NCBI RefSeq assembly: GCF_000819765.1
Contig: NZ_CDBT01000030.1
Location: 1-50,465, forward strand
Length of the DNA stretch: 50,465 nucleotides
Direction: 5' to 3'
Origin: Aeromonas bivalvium
GTDB lineage: Bacteria > Pseudomonadota > Gammaproteobacteria > Enterobacterales > Aeromonadaceae
Below, piece after piece: positions 7,576-16,559 of this stretch. A model generated the notes under the pieces. The model was not told the DNA's origin, did not search any database, and saw nothing but the letters and a program-made list of their open reading frames with translations. Every line of letters starts with the position of its first letter. The stretch's first letter is position 1. Both the position numbers and the translations under genes were made by a program.

Positions 7576-7914
7576 TCAGAGCGGGGTGGTGAAGGCCGCA
7601 GGCAGCGGGAAGTCGCCACTGGCCGTGCTCAGCCTGTCGCCGAGAAACTTGACGGTCAGCTCCTTGCGCTCCTTGTCGCCACGGCCCGGTTGGAACTCAT
7701 ACAGATAGTACCAGGTGTCGGGATCGAAGCTGTCGCGCATCATGGGGGAGCCCAGCACGAACTCGACCTGCTCGCGGGTCATGCCCTGACGCAGCTTGTC
7801 GACCTGTTTTTGTTCCACATAGTTGCCCTGGGGAATATCGATGCGATAGACCAGGCTGCAACCAGAGAGGGTGAGGGCGGTCAGCGCCGCGGCAATCAGG
7901 TGTTTCATCCGCAT
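7576..7914 (-). CDS. bamE: Outer membrane protein assembly factor BamE
   Basis: 112 residues. Lipoprotein of the BAM complex that inserts beta-barrel proteins in the outer membrane. Lipobox LTLSGC at about residues 14-19; conserved QGMTREQVEFVLGSPMMRDSFDPDTWYY and the following basic strand. Start either at residue 1 or at Met3 (7908); neither has a strong ribosome binding site. It has its own terminator. Confidence 0.95.
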   Translation of the reverse strand: MRMKHLIAAALTALTLSGCSLVYRIDIPQGNYVEQKQVDKLRQGMTREQVEFVLGSPMMRDSFDPDTWYYLYEFQPGRGDKERKELTVKFLGDRLSTASGDFPLPAAFTTPL

Positions 7915-8008
7915 ATCGGGTTCAAGTCATCCATACAGTCTTTTTTAGCTCGGCAAATCATACCCACTCCCCGTGCGGAAGTAAAAAGCCATTGATCCTC
8001 CTGCCAAT

Positions 8009-8031
8009 AAAAAGGGCCGCATGGCGGCCCC
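8009..8031 (-). terminator. Terminator of the iron alcohol dehydrogenase gene
   Basis: GGGGCCGCCATGCGGCCC hairpin followed on the minus strand by TTTTTATTGG, close after the stop at 8048. Confidence 0.8.
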
Positions 8032-8047
8032 GACAAAGATTGCGCCC

Positions 8048-9199
8048 TCACATGGCGGCGCGGAAGATGGCGACTATCTCGGCGTGGCTCGCCTGGACCG
8101 GATTGGTGAAGCCGCAGGCATCTTTCAGGGCGTTCTCGGCCAGCACGTCGAAGTCATCGGCCTTGACCCCGAGCTGCTCCAGACCGGCCGGGATCTTCAC
8201 GTCCAGCGCCAGCTGGCGGATGGCGGCAATCGCTGCCTCGGCCCCCTGCACATCGCTCATGGCACTCACGTCCACCCCCATGTGACGGGCCACGTCCTTG
8301 AGACGGCCCGCACTCACCCGGGCGTTGTAGGCCTGCACGTGGGGCAGCAGCACGGCGTTGCAGACCCCGTGGGGCAGGTCATAAAAGCCCCCCAGCTGGT
8401 GCGCCATGGCGTGCACGTAACCCAGGCTTGCGTTGTTGAAGGCCATGCCGGCCAGGAACTGGGCGTAGGCCATCTGTTCGCGGGCGTGCAGATCATCCCC
8501 CTGGTTGACTGCGGTGCGCAGGTGCCTGGCGATGAGCTGAATGGCCATCACGGCGCTGGCATCGGTCACCGGGGTGGCGGCGGTGGAGACATAAGCCTCG
8601 ATGGCGTGGGTCAGGGCGTCCATGCCGGTGGCGGCGGTGAGACCGGCGGGTTTGGCCAGCATCAGCTCGGGGTCGTTGACCGACATCAGCGGGGTGACAT
8701 GCTTGTCGATGATGGCCATCTTCACGTGGCGGGCCTCGTCGGTGATGATGCAAAAGCGGGTCATCTCGGAGGCGGTGCCGGCGGTGGTATTGATGGCGAT
8801 GAGGGGCAGCTGCGGCCTGGCGGAACGATCGACGCCTTCGTAATCCTGGATGCTGCCGCCGTTGGCGGCCACCAGGGCGATCCCCTTGGCGCAGTCGTGG
8901 GGAGAGCCGCCACCGAGCGAAATGACGCAGTCGCAGCCGTGGGCCTTGATCATCGCCAGGCCTGCTTCGACGTTGCCCATGGTGGGGTTGGGCCGGGTTT
9001 CATCGAACACTAGACTCTCGATGCCATGCTCGGCCAAGAGGGCGCTGAGGCGGGCGACCACGCCTATCTGGTTCAATACCTTGTCGGTGACGATCAGCGC
9101 CTTGCGATAGCCATAACCCTGGATATCGGCCGCCGCTTCTTGCAGGCAGCCGGCCCCCATCAGGTTGATTGCGGGAATGTAGAACTTGAATGTCGCCAT
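8048..9199 (-). CDS. yiaY: Iron-containing alcohol dehydrogenase, YiaY-like
   Basis: 383 residues, type III NAD-dependent dehydrogenase acting on short-chain alcohols or L-threonine. [20 protein letters not shown] is the nucleotide-binding region; metal ligands are seen in [16 protein letters not shown] and [18 protein letters not shown]. The sequence matches my memory of E. coli YiaY closely over the full length, including the C-terminus [10 protein letters not shown]. The start at 9199 has GGAG upstream; an extra eight residues upstream in frame are not conserved. A large regulatory gap lies upstream. Confidence 0.92.
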   Translation of the reverse strand: MATFKFYIPAINLMGAGCLQEAAADIQGYGYRKALIVTDKVLNQIGVVARLSALLAEHGIESLVFDETRPNPTMGNVEAGLAMIKAHGCDCVISLGGGSPHDCAKGIALVAANGGSIQDYEGVDRSARPQLPLIAINTTAGTASEMTRFCIITDEARHVKMAIIDKHVTPLMSVNDPELMLAKPAGLTAATGMDALTHAIEAYVSTAATPVTDASAVMAIQLIARHLRTAVNQGDDLHAREQMAYAQFLAGMAFNNASLGYVHAMAHQLGGFYDLPHGVCNAVLLPHVQAYNARVSAGRLKDVARHMGVDVSAMSDVQGAEAAIAAIRQLALDVKIPAGLEQLGVKADDFDVLAENALKDACGFTNPVQASHAEIVAIFRAAM

Positions 9200-9371
9200 G
9201 ATGGACTCCGTATGATTAACCATTAAGTGGTACTAGAGTGCCAACATAGCACTCCCGGCGGGGAGGAAAAGGGGTCAAAGGTATCTGTTTTACAACTTTA
9301 TGGACTCGATCACGTACCACTCAAACAAGGGGGTTTTCCCCTTGACAAGGGCGGGAAGCTCTCCAGGTGGA

Positions 9372-9480
9372 GAAAAACGTTTTTCAGAAAATTCATCGAG
9401 TTAGCAAACGTTTTGCGGTTTTTTCGCCGCACTTGATGCGTGGAAGTGTGAGGCGCATCAAGGAATTGGAAAGCGCTTTC
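9372..9480. promoter_or_regulatory. Array of CG-centred palindromes between yiaY and udp
   Basis: The 392-bp gap holds GAAAAACGTTTTTC (9372-9385, perfect), GCAAACGTTTTGC (9404-9416, 11 of 16 matches to the PurR-box pattern), an inverted repeat CTTGATGCG/CGCATCAAG (9432-9440, 9454-9462) and GAAAGCGCTTTC (9469-9480, perfect). Palindromes with a central CG are typical of LacI-family operators; udp in E. coli is controlled by CytR with CRP. The first two centres are 31 bp apart, about three helical turns. The regulator is inferred. Confidence 0.6.
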
Positions 9481-9591
9481 GACCATAGTTGGCGCCTCCC
9501 CGAATGAGGGGATCCATGCTTGAAAGTACCCTGAAGAATCACCTTAACTGCACTCGGCCGTCCGGCGGCGGGGCGCAACCAGGAGTCCACT

Positions 9592-10347
9592 ATGTCTGAT
9601 GTTTTCCACTTGGGTTTGAAAAAAGCGGATCTGCAGGGCGCCACCCTGGCGATCGTTCCCGGTGACCCCGAGCGCGTGAAGCGCATCGCAGAGCTGCTGG
9701 ACAACCCGGTGCACCTGGCCAGCCATCGTGAGTTCACTACCTGGCGTGGCGAGATGGACGGCAAGGCCGTCATCATCTGCTCCACCGGTATCGGTGGCCC
9801 GTCCACCTCCATCGCGGTGGAAGAGCTGGCCCAGCTGGGTATCCGCACCTTCCTGCGCATCGGCACCACGGGCGCCATCCAGCCGCACCTGAACGTGGGC
9901 GACGTGATCGTGACAACCGGTTCCGTGCGTCTCGACGGTGCCAGCCTGCACTTCGCGCCGATGGAATTCCCGGCCGTGGCCGACTTCGACTGCACCACGG
10001 CGCTGGTCAACACCGCCAAGGAGCTGGGCTCCACCCTGCACGTAGGGGTGACTGCCTCTTCCGATACCTTCTACCCGGGTCAGGAGCGTTACGACACCGT
10101 CTCAGGCCGTGTGGTGAGCCGTTTCCAGGGTTCCATGAAAGAGTGGCAAGCCATGGGCGTGCTGAACTACGAGATGGAGTCCGCCACCCTGCTGACCATG
10201 TGCTCCAGCCAGGGCCTGCGCGCCGGCATGGTGGCCGGTGTCATCGTCAACCGTACCCAGCAGGAAATCCCGAACGCCGAAACCATGGCGAGAACCGAAT
10301 CTGATGCCATCAAGATAGTGCTGGGCGCCGCCCGCAAGCTGATCTGA
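9592..10347 (+). CDS. udp: Uridine phosphorylase
   Basis: 251 residues. Cleaves uridine with phosphate to uracil and ribose 1-phosphate in pyrimidine salvage. Signatures: [26 protein letters not shown], the family motif [29 protein letters not shown], and ALNYEMES-like [14 protein letters not shown]. Near full identity to the E. coli enzyme length (253). It stands alone, with a strong terminator after it and the palindrome array before it. Confidence 0.97.
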   Translation: MSDVFHLGLKKADLQGATLAIVPGDPERVKRIAELLDNPVHLASHREFTTWRGEMDGKAVIICSTGIGGPSTSIAVEELAQLGIRTFLRIGTTGAIQPHLNVGDVIVTTGSVRLDGASLHFAPMEFPAVADFDCTTALVNTAKELGSTLHVGVTASSDTFYPGQERYDTVSGRVVSRFQGSMKEWQAMGVLNYEMESATLLTMCSSQGLRAGMVAGVIVNRTQQEIPNAETMARTESDAIKIVLGAARKLI

Positions 10348-10370
10348 TAGCACCACAAAGCGTGGGGGGT

Positions 10371-10405
10371 GGGGGCCGTTGCGAAAGCGCGGCCCCCATC
10401 TTTTT
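10371..10405 (+). terminator. udp terminator
   Basis: GGGGGCCG (10371-10378) pairs with CGGCCCCC (10390-10397), followed by ATCTTTTT. Confidence 0.85.
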
Positions 10406-10414
10406 GTCCGCGCC

Positions 10415-11137
10415 CTAGAAGGGACAGTCGCACACCGCCGCCATGGGCTTGCCGCTCTGGGGATGATGGAAGTCGAGGCGATGGGCGTGGAGCATCAGGC
10501 GCCCGGCCAGGGCATGGGCCTGCCCGCCATAGAGATCGCACCCCAGCATGGGGTAACCCAGCCGCTGGCTGTGGATGCGCAGCTGATGGGTGCGTCCCGA
10601 CTCCGGCCGCAGCGACACCCGGCTGACGGCCAGGCTCCCTGCGCCATGGGGCCACTGTTCCCGCGCCAGGACCCGATAGCGGGAGCGGGCGGGCTTGCCC
10701 TCCCGGTCACAGATCTTCATCAGGGGGAAGTTGGGGGGATCCTTGGCGATGGGAAAGTCCATCACCCCCTCATCTTCGGCCAGATGACCCAGCAGCAGCG
10801 CCAGATATTCCTTGCCGACGCTGCGTTCGCTGAACTGGCGGCAGAGGGCGGCGTTGACCGCCTTGTTGCGGGCGACCAGCATCAGCCCCGAGGTGCCAAA
10901 GTCGAGGCGATGGACCAGGGTGCAGCCGGGGAAATCCTGCACCAGTCGATGATGGACCGAATCCAGGTTCTGCGGATGTTTGCCGGAGAGGCTGAGCAGG
11001 CCGGAGGGCTTGTCGATCAGCAACAGGGCCTCATCCTCGTAGAGGATGCGGATCGATGCCTGGCAGGGGGGAGCGATGAACTCATCTGGACTGGGCTGCA
11101 TGGGGCGGCGAGGGCTCGGGTCGAATGGGGTGGGCAT
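10415..11137 (-). CDS. RluA family pseudouridine synthase
   Basis: 240 residues from the chosen ATG at 11137; a second ATG at 11101 gives 228 residues, and neither has a clear ribosome binding site. Isomerises uridine to pseudouridine in rRNA or tRNA. Catalytic motif HRLDFGTSGL (Asp), preceded by DKPSGLLSLSGKHPQNLDSV and followed by SLRPESGRTHQLRIHSQRLGYPMLGCDLYG. Length and pattern are close to E. coli RluA (23S U746/tRNA U32), but several RluA-type paralogues exist, so the target is not assigned. Confidence 0.88.
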   Translation of the reverse strand: MPTPFDPSPRRPMQPSPDEFIAPPCQASIRILYEDEALLLIDKPSGLLSLSGKHPQNLDSVHHRLVQDFPGCTLVHRLDFGTSGLMLVARNKAVNAALCRQFSERSVGKEYLALLLGHLAEDEGVMDFPIAKDPPNFPLMKICDREGKPARSRYRVLAREQWPHGAGSLAVSRVSLRPESGRTHQLRIHSQRLGYPMLGCDLYGGQAHALAGRLMLHAHRLDFHHPQSGKPMAAVCDCPF

Positions 11138-11334
11138 GATACACCCGGGCGCCGTCTCAGGCACGTCCGGCCGCGCTCTGCCTTGCGTCGGATCCTGACC
11201 CTGGCAGGGGAGGCGGAGCGCGCCCTGGTCAATCCTGTGACCGATATGGGGGATAGCCTTCTCATCCCTTGCTAAGGTATGGGATGACAGCTGCCCGGAT
11301 GAGCCCGGCGGTTTGACCCGTAAGGAGGGCAGTG

Positions 11335-11811
11335 ATGCGCCGGATGCCAATGCTGTTGCTGCTCTGTCTGCCCCTTGCCGGGTGCAGCACCCCGTTCGAG
11401 CGACTGTGGGCAGGGGTGGCCGAGTGCCAGTTCGACGGACTCTCGCTCGATGCCGACACCCTCAAGCCGGGCCACTCCGACCTGGCCGGCTTCACCCCCT
11501 ACAAGGTGAACAATGGCTTTGCCTGGTATCGTACCCGCACCCAGCTGGGGGAGCTGCCCATCAGCGGCTTCCTGATCCCGACCTCGACCTTCGAGGTCCA
11601 TGCCCTCTTCATCGATGCCCCCATCGCCAACGCCCGCCAGCTGTTGCTGGAGCGCTATGGCGATGACTTCTCCGATGAGGCGCGCCACCAGGCGGGCGAG
11701 GCGCCGCTGCTGCTGCGCGACCCCAACAACCCCAAGCGCTCCATCCTCGATTGTACCCGGGACGACGGGAGCGAGGAGGAGACGCCAGAGGCATACGAGG
11801 GGGAGGAGTGA
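11335..11811 (+). CDS. Hypothetical lipoprotein
   Basis: 158 residues. ATG at 11335 with AAGGAGG seven bases upstream; an overlapping GTG at 11332 is also possible. Hydrophobic signal MRRMPMLLLLCLPLAGC with a lipobox ending in Cys, so it should be lipid-anchored. The mature part is acidic and ends in an acidic low-complexity tail (SEEETPEAYEGEE). No family recognised. It is divergent from the pseudouridine synthase gene. Confidence 0.8.
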   Translation: MRRMPMLLLLCLPLAGCSTPFERLWAGVAECQFDGLSLDADTLKPGHSDLAGFTPYKVNNGFAWYRTRTQLGELPISGFLIPTSTFEVHALFIDAPIANARQLLLERYGDDFSDEARHQAGEAPLLLRDPNNPKRSILDCTRDDGSEEETPEAYEGEE

Positions 11812-11836
11812 GCGGCAGGAGCAGGGGAGGGGCAGC

Positions 11837-12148
11837 CTAGGGGTAGCCGAGGGTCTCTCGTATCTCGTTGATATGCCGGGCGACCCAGGCCGGGTCTATG
11901 GGGCCCCAGTCGCTGATGCGATAGCCGCCCTGCTGGTGGCGCGCCCCCGGGGTCTGCTCGAATTCACACACCAGATCCAGTTCAGCCAGGGCGGCCAGGG
12001 TGTCCTGGGCGGTGCGCCTTGGCATGCCGGTGGCGGCCATGATGGCCGCCACCGTGTTGATGCCGCTGTCGATCAGGTGAGCGAGATAGAGACGGCGGTA
12101 GAAGCTGGTGCGGGTCTTGCTGATCCCCGGCGCCTGCGCCTTGCTCAT
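11837..12148 (-). CDS. Small winged-helix protein
   Basis: 103 residues. Tyr/Arg-rich helices followed by a helix-turn-helix (GINTVAAIMAATGMPRRTAQDTLAALAEL) and a beta-wing region (LVCEFEQTPGARHQQGGYRISDWG). Likely DNA-binding; target unknown. Its ATG overlaps the TGA of the upstream DUF1523 gene (ATGA), with GAGG in the end of that gene, so the two are translationally coupled. Confidence 0.8.
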   Translation of the reverse strand: MSKAQAPGISKTRTSFYRRLYLAHLIDSGINTVAAIMAATGMPRRTAQDTLAALAELDLVCEFEQTPGARHQQGGYRISDWGPIDPAWVARHINEIRETLGYP

Positions 12149-12675
12149 ATTTCGTCCTCGATACGCTCGAAGTAGCGCCACAGGGCGATGGCGGCCTTGC
12201 CCATCACCAGGGCCCAGATGCCGAACCAGAACCAGCGAAAGAAGCTCCAGCTGGAGGCATCCGCCTCCGTGGTCTTGATCTTGGTGACGTTAGGGAACAG
12301 GGAGAACATGTTCACGCGCCAGCCGTAGGAGGTGATGATGGCCAGCTTCTTCTCGAACTCCATGGACTTGGCCTTGGCCTGGACGTCGGCGGCATCAAAC
12401 TTGAAGTAGAAGGGGAAACCCCAGCCGGTGTCTTCGTTGCGAAACACCCGGATCTTCTCGCCGGGGCGCTCGGTATAGATGTAATAGACGTCGGTGGTGG
12501 GCCCGTCGGCGGGGTTGTTCTTGCTGATGGGGCCATCCTTGTCGGTGCGCTTCACCTCCACCCCTGTGATGGTGGCGATGGTGTGTTCGGGCAGGTAGTA
12601 GTCGAGCCAGATGGCGGACAGCAGGGCGATCAATCCCAGGGTGATGAAGGCGGGTTTCCTGAGCTTCAGATTCAT
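12145..12675 (-). CDS. DUF1523 family membrane protein
   Basis: 176 residues. One transmembrane helix near the N-terminus (ITLGLIALLSAIWLDYYL), a periplasmic domain with the DUF1523 pattern (TITGVEVKRTDKDGPISK, DVYYIYTE, FRNEDTGWGFPFYFKFDAADVQAKA) and a second hydrophobic helix near the C-terminus (WSFFRWFWFGIWALVMG). The function of the family is unknown. The start at 12675 skips a non-conserved extension. First gene of a two-gene unit with the winged-helix protein. Confidence 0.85.
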   Translation of the reverse strand: MNLKLRKPAFITLGLIALLSAIWLDYYLPEHTIATITGVEVKRTDKDGPISKNNPADGPTTDVYYIYTERPGEKIRVFRNEDTGWGFPFYFKFDAADVQAKAKSMEFEKKLAIITSYGWRVNMFSLFPNVTKIKTTEADASSWSFFRWFWFGIWALVMGKAAIALWRYFERIEDEI

Positions 12676-12800
12676 GGTGCTCTCATAAGGGGGGAGTTGG
12701 CGTGCCTCTACCATACCCATATTTGCCGGTCAGGCACAGCCCCCAATGAAGCCGGATTGTAAAAAGGTCGTTTAAAACAATGACCAATGACGCCCTGTAT

Positions 12801-12836
12801 CGGACGAGAGACCGCGCAGGCAGGGCCTCTCGTCCG
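12801..12836 (-). terminator. Hairpin after the chemoreceptor gene
   Basis: CGGACGAGAG pairs with CTCTCGTCCG across a 16-base loop, 17 bp after the receptor stop. There is no T tract, so function as terminator is tentative. Confidence 0.4.
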
Positions 12837-12852
12837 GCCGGGAGGTCGGGGA

Positions 12853-14474
12853 TCACAACTGGAACTGGGCCAGTTGCCTGCGCTGCTGCTCGGCGAGCTG
12901 TGACAGCTCGTGACTGGCGGCGGCGCTCTGGCTGATGCCGGCGGCGTTCTGGTGCACTATCTCGTAGATGTTGGTGAGGTTGCGGTTGATGTCGGCGGTG
13001 ACGCAGGATTGCTCCTCGGCGGCGGTGGCCACCTGGGCATTGGCGCCATTGATCTGGGTGACCGCCGCCGTGATGCCCCCCAGCAGATCCTGTACCTCGG
13101 CGGAGAGGCGCTGGTTGCGGCCGAGGATCTCCAGGGTCTCCTGCACGCCGTCGTTGGCGGACTGGCTCTGGCTCTGCAGCTGCTCGATGATGACCTGGAT
13201 CTCCTTGGTGGAGTCCTGGGTGCGCGCCGCCAGCAGGCGTACCTCGTCCGCTACCACCGCAAAGCCGCGGCCGGTTTCCCCGGCGCGGGCGGCCTCGATG
13301 GCGGCGTGAGGGCCAGCAGGTTGGTCTGCTCCGAGATGCTCTGGATCACCTCGATCACCTTGCCGATCTGCTCTGACTGGGACTTGAGCCTCGCCACCAC
13401 GCTGGCGGCGCTCTCCAGGCTGCCCGCCATGCGATCGTTGGCCTGGATGCTCTCGGCAAACAGGGTCAGCCCCTGCTCGACCCGGCTGTGGGCGTCCCGC
13501 GCCAGCTCGTCGGCCAGGGCGGCGTTGTGGTTGACGTTGTCGGCGGTACTGGCCAGCTCGGTGACGGCGGAGGCAACCTGCTCGGTCTCGCTGCGCTGCT
13601 GCTGGGCGTTGGCCTCGGACTGGGTCATGACGGCGGCCAGTTCGGTGGCGGCGGAGGCCACGTTGCCGCTGATGCCGGTCAGGGCATGGAGGGTGCTGCC
13701 CAGCTGGGTCAGGGTCAGGTTGATGTCCTTGGCGAGCTGGCCCAGCTCGTTGCTGCCTTCGGCCTTGGCGCGCACGTTGAAGCGGCCCTTCGCGACGGCG
13801 TGCATCACCTCCTGCAACTGACCGATGGGCTGGACGATGCGACCGGAGAGCCACCAGCCACCACAAAGGGCCGCCACCAGGGTGGCACTCATCAGCAGCA
13901 GGGTCTGCAGCAGGGTGGCGCGATAGTGGGCTTGCTCCTGGGCTATCTCCTGCTGGCTCAGTCGGTTGATTTGGGCAGAGAGGGTGTCGATCTGCTTGAT
14001 CAACCGCTCCCCCAGGTCGCGAAAGTGCAGCCTGGCCTGTTCGTAGGCGACGGGATCGCCGCTGCCGGCAAAGCGCTGGGACAAGAGCGGCAGCATGGTG
14101 GCGCGGGTATGGGTGAAGTAGGCCTGCAGGGCCGCCGCCACCTGGCGGTTGTCCTGCTCGGCGCCGGGGATGGCCAGCCGGGACAAGATGGTTCCCAGCT
14201 CCTGTTCGGCCCCGTTGAGGGTGGCGGGCAGCTCGGCGAAGCGGGCCTGATCGTAGAGGCCATAGATGGCGTTGGTGCGCAGCCGGTAGCTGGCGTGGAT
14301 CAGGGCGGCAATGTCGTCCTTGTGGCGGGTGACGCTGGCGGTGGATTCGTTCATGTCCGAGATGGCAGCGTCTATCTCCTGCTTGCTGATCACGGCCATC
14401 AGCAGCATCAGCAGGCTGGCCAGCAGGAGGGGGATGAGCACTTGCAGACGAATGGAGAGGTTATTCAACGACAT
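12853..14474 (-). pseudogene. Methyl-accepting chemotaxis protein, frameshifted in the signalling tip
   Basis: Membrane chemoreceptor: transmembrane helix ([22 protein letters not shown]), four-helix-bundle periplasmic sensor, second membrane helix ([20 protein letters not shown]), HAMP and methyl-accepting domains. The reading frame is MSLNNL...[10 protein letters not shown] up to about 13307 and then shifts to [23 protein letters not shown] and onward to 12853. The codon expected as AAC in the invariant [11 protein letters not shown] is AC, so one base is missing. Restoring it gives 540 residues. Everything else is intact, which suggests a very recent mutation or an assembly error. Confidence 0.9.
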
Positions 14475-14638
14475 GAAAGATCTTGGTCCGGAAGAGGAGT
14501 GAGGCGGCATCTTACACAGGCGCGACAACTCTTGTCACAGGGTTTTTAATGCTGAAATCTTGCTGAAGGAAATGGTTTTTCTTGTGTTAAAAGAGTGTGA
14601 TAGGCAAGATCGTCTGCCTGTAACCCTGGAGGTGTAGT

Positions 14639-15271
14639 GTGTCCGACTGGATTGATCCCGCCATCTTGGCGCTGTTTATTCCCACGTTTTTCTTTGTCTC
14701 CGTGACCCCTGGCATGTGCATGACCCTGGCGATGACCCTGGGCATGAGTCTGGGGGTGCGTCGCACCCTCTCCATGATGTGGGGAGAGCTGATTGGGGTG
14801 GGGCTGGTCTCCGTGCTCTCTGTGGTGGGGGTGGCGGCCGTCATGCTCAACTACCCGGCCCTGTTCTCGGCCTTCAAGTACGTGGGGGGCGCCTACCTCA
14901 TCTGGCTCGGCATCCAGATGTGGCAGGCCAAGGGCAAGATGGCGATCCCGGCGGATCTTTCGGCCGGCCAGCAGACCAGCGCCATGGGGCTGGCCATGCA
15001 GGGGTTTGTCACCGCCATCGCCAATCCCAAGGGGTGGGCCTTCATGGTCTCCCTGCTGCCCCCCTTCATCAATGCTGCCAAGCCGATGACGCCGCAGATA
15101 GGCGCCCTGGTGACCCTGATCCTGCTCATCGAGTTCGCCTGCATGCTGCTCTATGCGAGCGGTGGCCGCACCCTGCGCCATTTCCTTGCCAAGAGCGGCA
15201 ACGTGGCCCTGATGAACCGCATCGCCGGTTCGCTCATGCTGTTTGTCGGGGTCTGGCTGGCCCTGGGCTGA
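14639..15271 (+). CDS. LysE family exporter
   Basis: 210 residues. GTG start with GGAGG seven bases upstream. Inner-membrane exporter of amino acids or similar small molecules, family of LysE/RhtB. About six membrane segments; signature SVTPGMCMTLAMTLGMSLGVRRTL in the first third and AIANPKGWAFMVSLLPPF in the second half. Substrate unknown. Divergent from the chemoreceptor gene and followed by a strong terminator. Confidence 0.9.
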   Translation: MSDWIDPAILALFIPTFFFVSVTPGMCMTLAMTLGMSLGVRRTLSMMWGELIGVGLVSVLSVVGVAAVMLNYPALFSAFKYVGGAYLIWLGIQMWQAKGKMAIPADLSAGQQTSAMGLAMQGFVTAIANPKGWAFMVSLLPPFINAAKPMTPQIGALVTLILLIEFACMLLYASGGRTLRHFLAKSGNVALMNRIAGSLMLFVGVWLALG

Positions 15272-15290
15272 GCGCCTGGGTCGGGCAAAC

Positions 15291-15323
15291 ATGCCACCCC
15301 CTGCACAGGGGGTGGCATTTTTT
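15291..15323 (+). terminator. Terminator after the LysE exporter gene
   Basis: A 13-bp stem (ATGCCACCCCCTG with its complement, two-base loop) followed by TTTTTTAT. Confidence 0.9.
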
Positions 15324-15340
15324 ATGGGAGCAGGTCGGGA

Positions 15341-16549
15341 TTAGCTGGATTTGAAGCGCCTGACCCAGGGGTTGGCGCTGATGCCGTGCAGGATCACGCT
15401 GAGCAGTATGGTGCAGAGCACCGTCTTGATGATGGGCCCCTGACCGAGCAGGGCCGGCCTGTGCTGCAGTACCATGACGGCGAAGACGATGCTGGCCAGG
15501 CCGCGGGGCCCGAACCAGCCGACGAACAGTTTGAGCTCGGGCCTGAGCCCGGAGCCGAGCAGGCAGAGCCAGACCGGCACCATGCGCAGCAGGGTGAGGC
15601 TGGCGAGGGCATAGAGCCAGTATTGCCAGTGCAGCAGATCCGGCAGCACAGGGAGCAGGGTGGCGCCAAACACCATCCAGATGACCACGGAGAGCAGGTC
15701 GCCATATCCCTCGCAGCTGTCGAGGTACTCATGCTTGTGCTCGCCGAAGCGGTGGCCTATCAAGAGCCCGCCGACGAAGGCGGCGATGAAGCCGCTGCCC
15801 CCCAGGGTCTGGGCCAGGGCGAAGCAGAGCAGGGCCAGCCCGGGCAGGGTGAGCTGACGCCAGAGCGGCAGCTGCCAGCCATTGAGATAGGAGCGTCTGA
15901 GGAGCCAGAGGGTGACCTGGCTCAGGGCCAGGGCCACCGCGATCCCTATGCCAATCTCTTCGAGCATCAGGGTCAGGGCCAGGGCGCCCGTGCCCTGATG
16001 CTGCTCGGTCGGGGCGATGAGGGCCAGCAGCAGCAAGAGCACGGGCACGCAGATGCCGTCGTTGAGCCCGCTCTCCTGGTTGAGCCCCTCGCGAATGGGG
16101 GCGGGCACGGCGGGGTTGCTGACCACGGCCTTGCCCAGCGCGGCGTCCGTCGGGGCGAGAATGGTGGCGAGGATGGCGAGTTCGAGCAGGGGCAATTGTG
16201 GAAACAGCCAGCGACCGAACAGGGTACCCAGCACCAGGGTGAGTGGCAGGCCGATCAGCAGCAGGCGGATCGGCAGGCTGCGGTTGGCCAGCAGCACCCG
16301 CCAGTCGGTGTTGGCGGCATCGGTGAACAGCACTATCACCAGGGTGAGCTCGGCCAGCAGCCGGATCCCCTCGTGATTGATCTCCAGGCTGAGCAGGCCG
16401 ACCCCGCCCGGGCCGAGCAGGGCTCCCGCCAGCAGGAACAGCAGGGGGCCATTGATGAGCTTGGATTCAAATCGACCCGCTATCAGGCTGTAGATCAGCA
16501 GGAAGGCGGCGAGGATGGCCAGGTTCTGGTAGAGCAGGGTCGTCTCCAT
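15341..16549 (-). CDS. Cation:proton antiporter (CPA1-like)
   Basis: 402 residues, about twelve membrane segments. Exchanges Na+ or K+ for protons. The family signature is visible in LLAELTLVIVLFTDAAN (helix 4), ATILAPTDAALGKAVVSNP (the T/S-D region) and ESGLNDGICVPVLLLLLAL, plus GWFGPRGLASIVFAVMVL near the end. The start at 16549 has GGGGAG upstream and lies ten bases after the stop of the GH84 gene, so it is the last gene of a three-gene operon. Unlike NhaP2 it has no cytoplasmic regulatory domain. Confidence 0.9.
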   Translation of the reverse strand: METTLLYQNLAILAAFLLIYSLIAGRFESKLINGPLLFLLAGALLGPGGVGLLSLEINHEGIRLLAELTLVIVLFTDAANTDWRVLLANRSLPIRLLLIGLPLTLVLGTLFGRWLFPQLPLLELAILATILAPTDAALGKAVVSNPAVPAPIREGLNQESGLNDGICVPVLLLLLALIAPTEQHQGTGALALTLMLEEIGIGIAVALALSQVTLWLLRRSYLNGWQLPLWRQLTLPGLALLCFALAQTLGGSGFIAAFVGGLLIGHRFGEHKHEYLDSCEGYGDLLSVVIWMVFGATLLPVLPDLLHWQYWLYALASLTLLRMVPVWLCLLGSGLRPELKLFVGWFGPRGLASIVFAVMVLQHRPALLGQGPIIKTVLCTILLSVILHGISANPWVRRFKSS

Positions 16550-16559
16550 GGTGCTCCCC

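Noticed and set aside
9447..9462. CRP-like site TGTGA-N6-TCAAG upstream of udp
   Set aside because: Only one half matches well, and the second half is part of the CTTGATGCG/CGCATCAAG inverted repeat, which explains it better.
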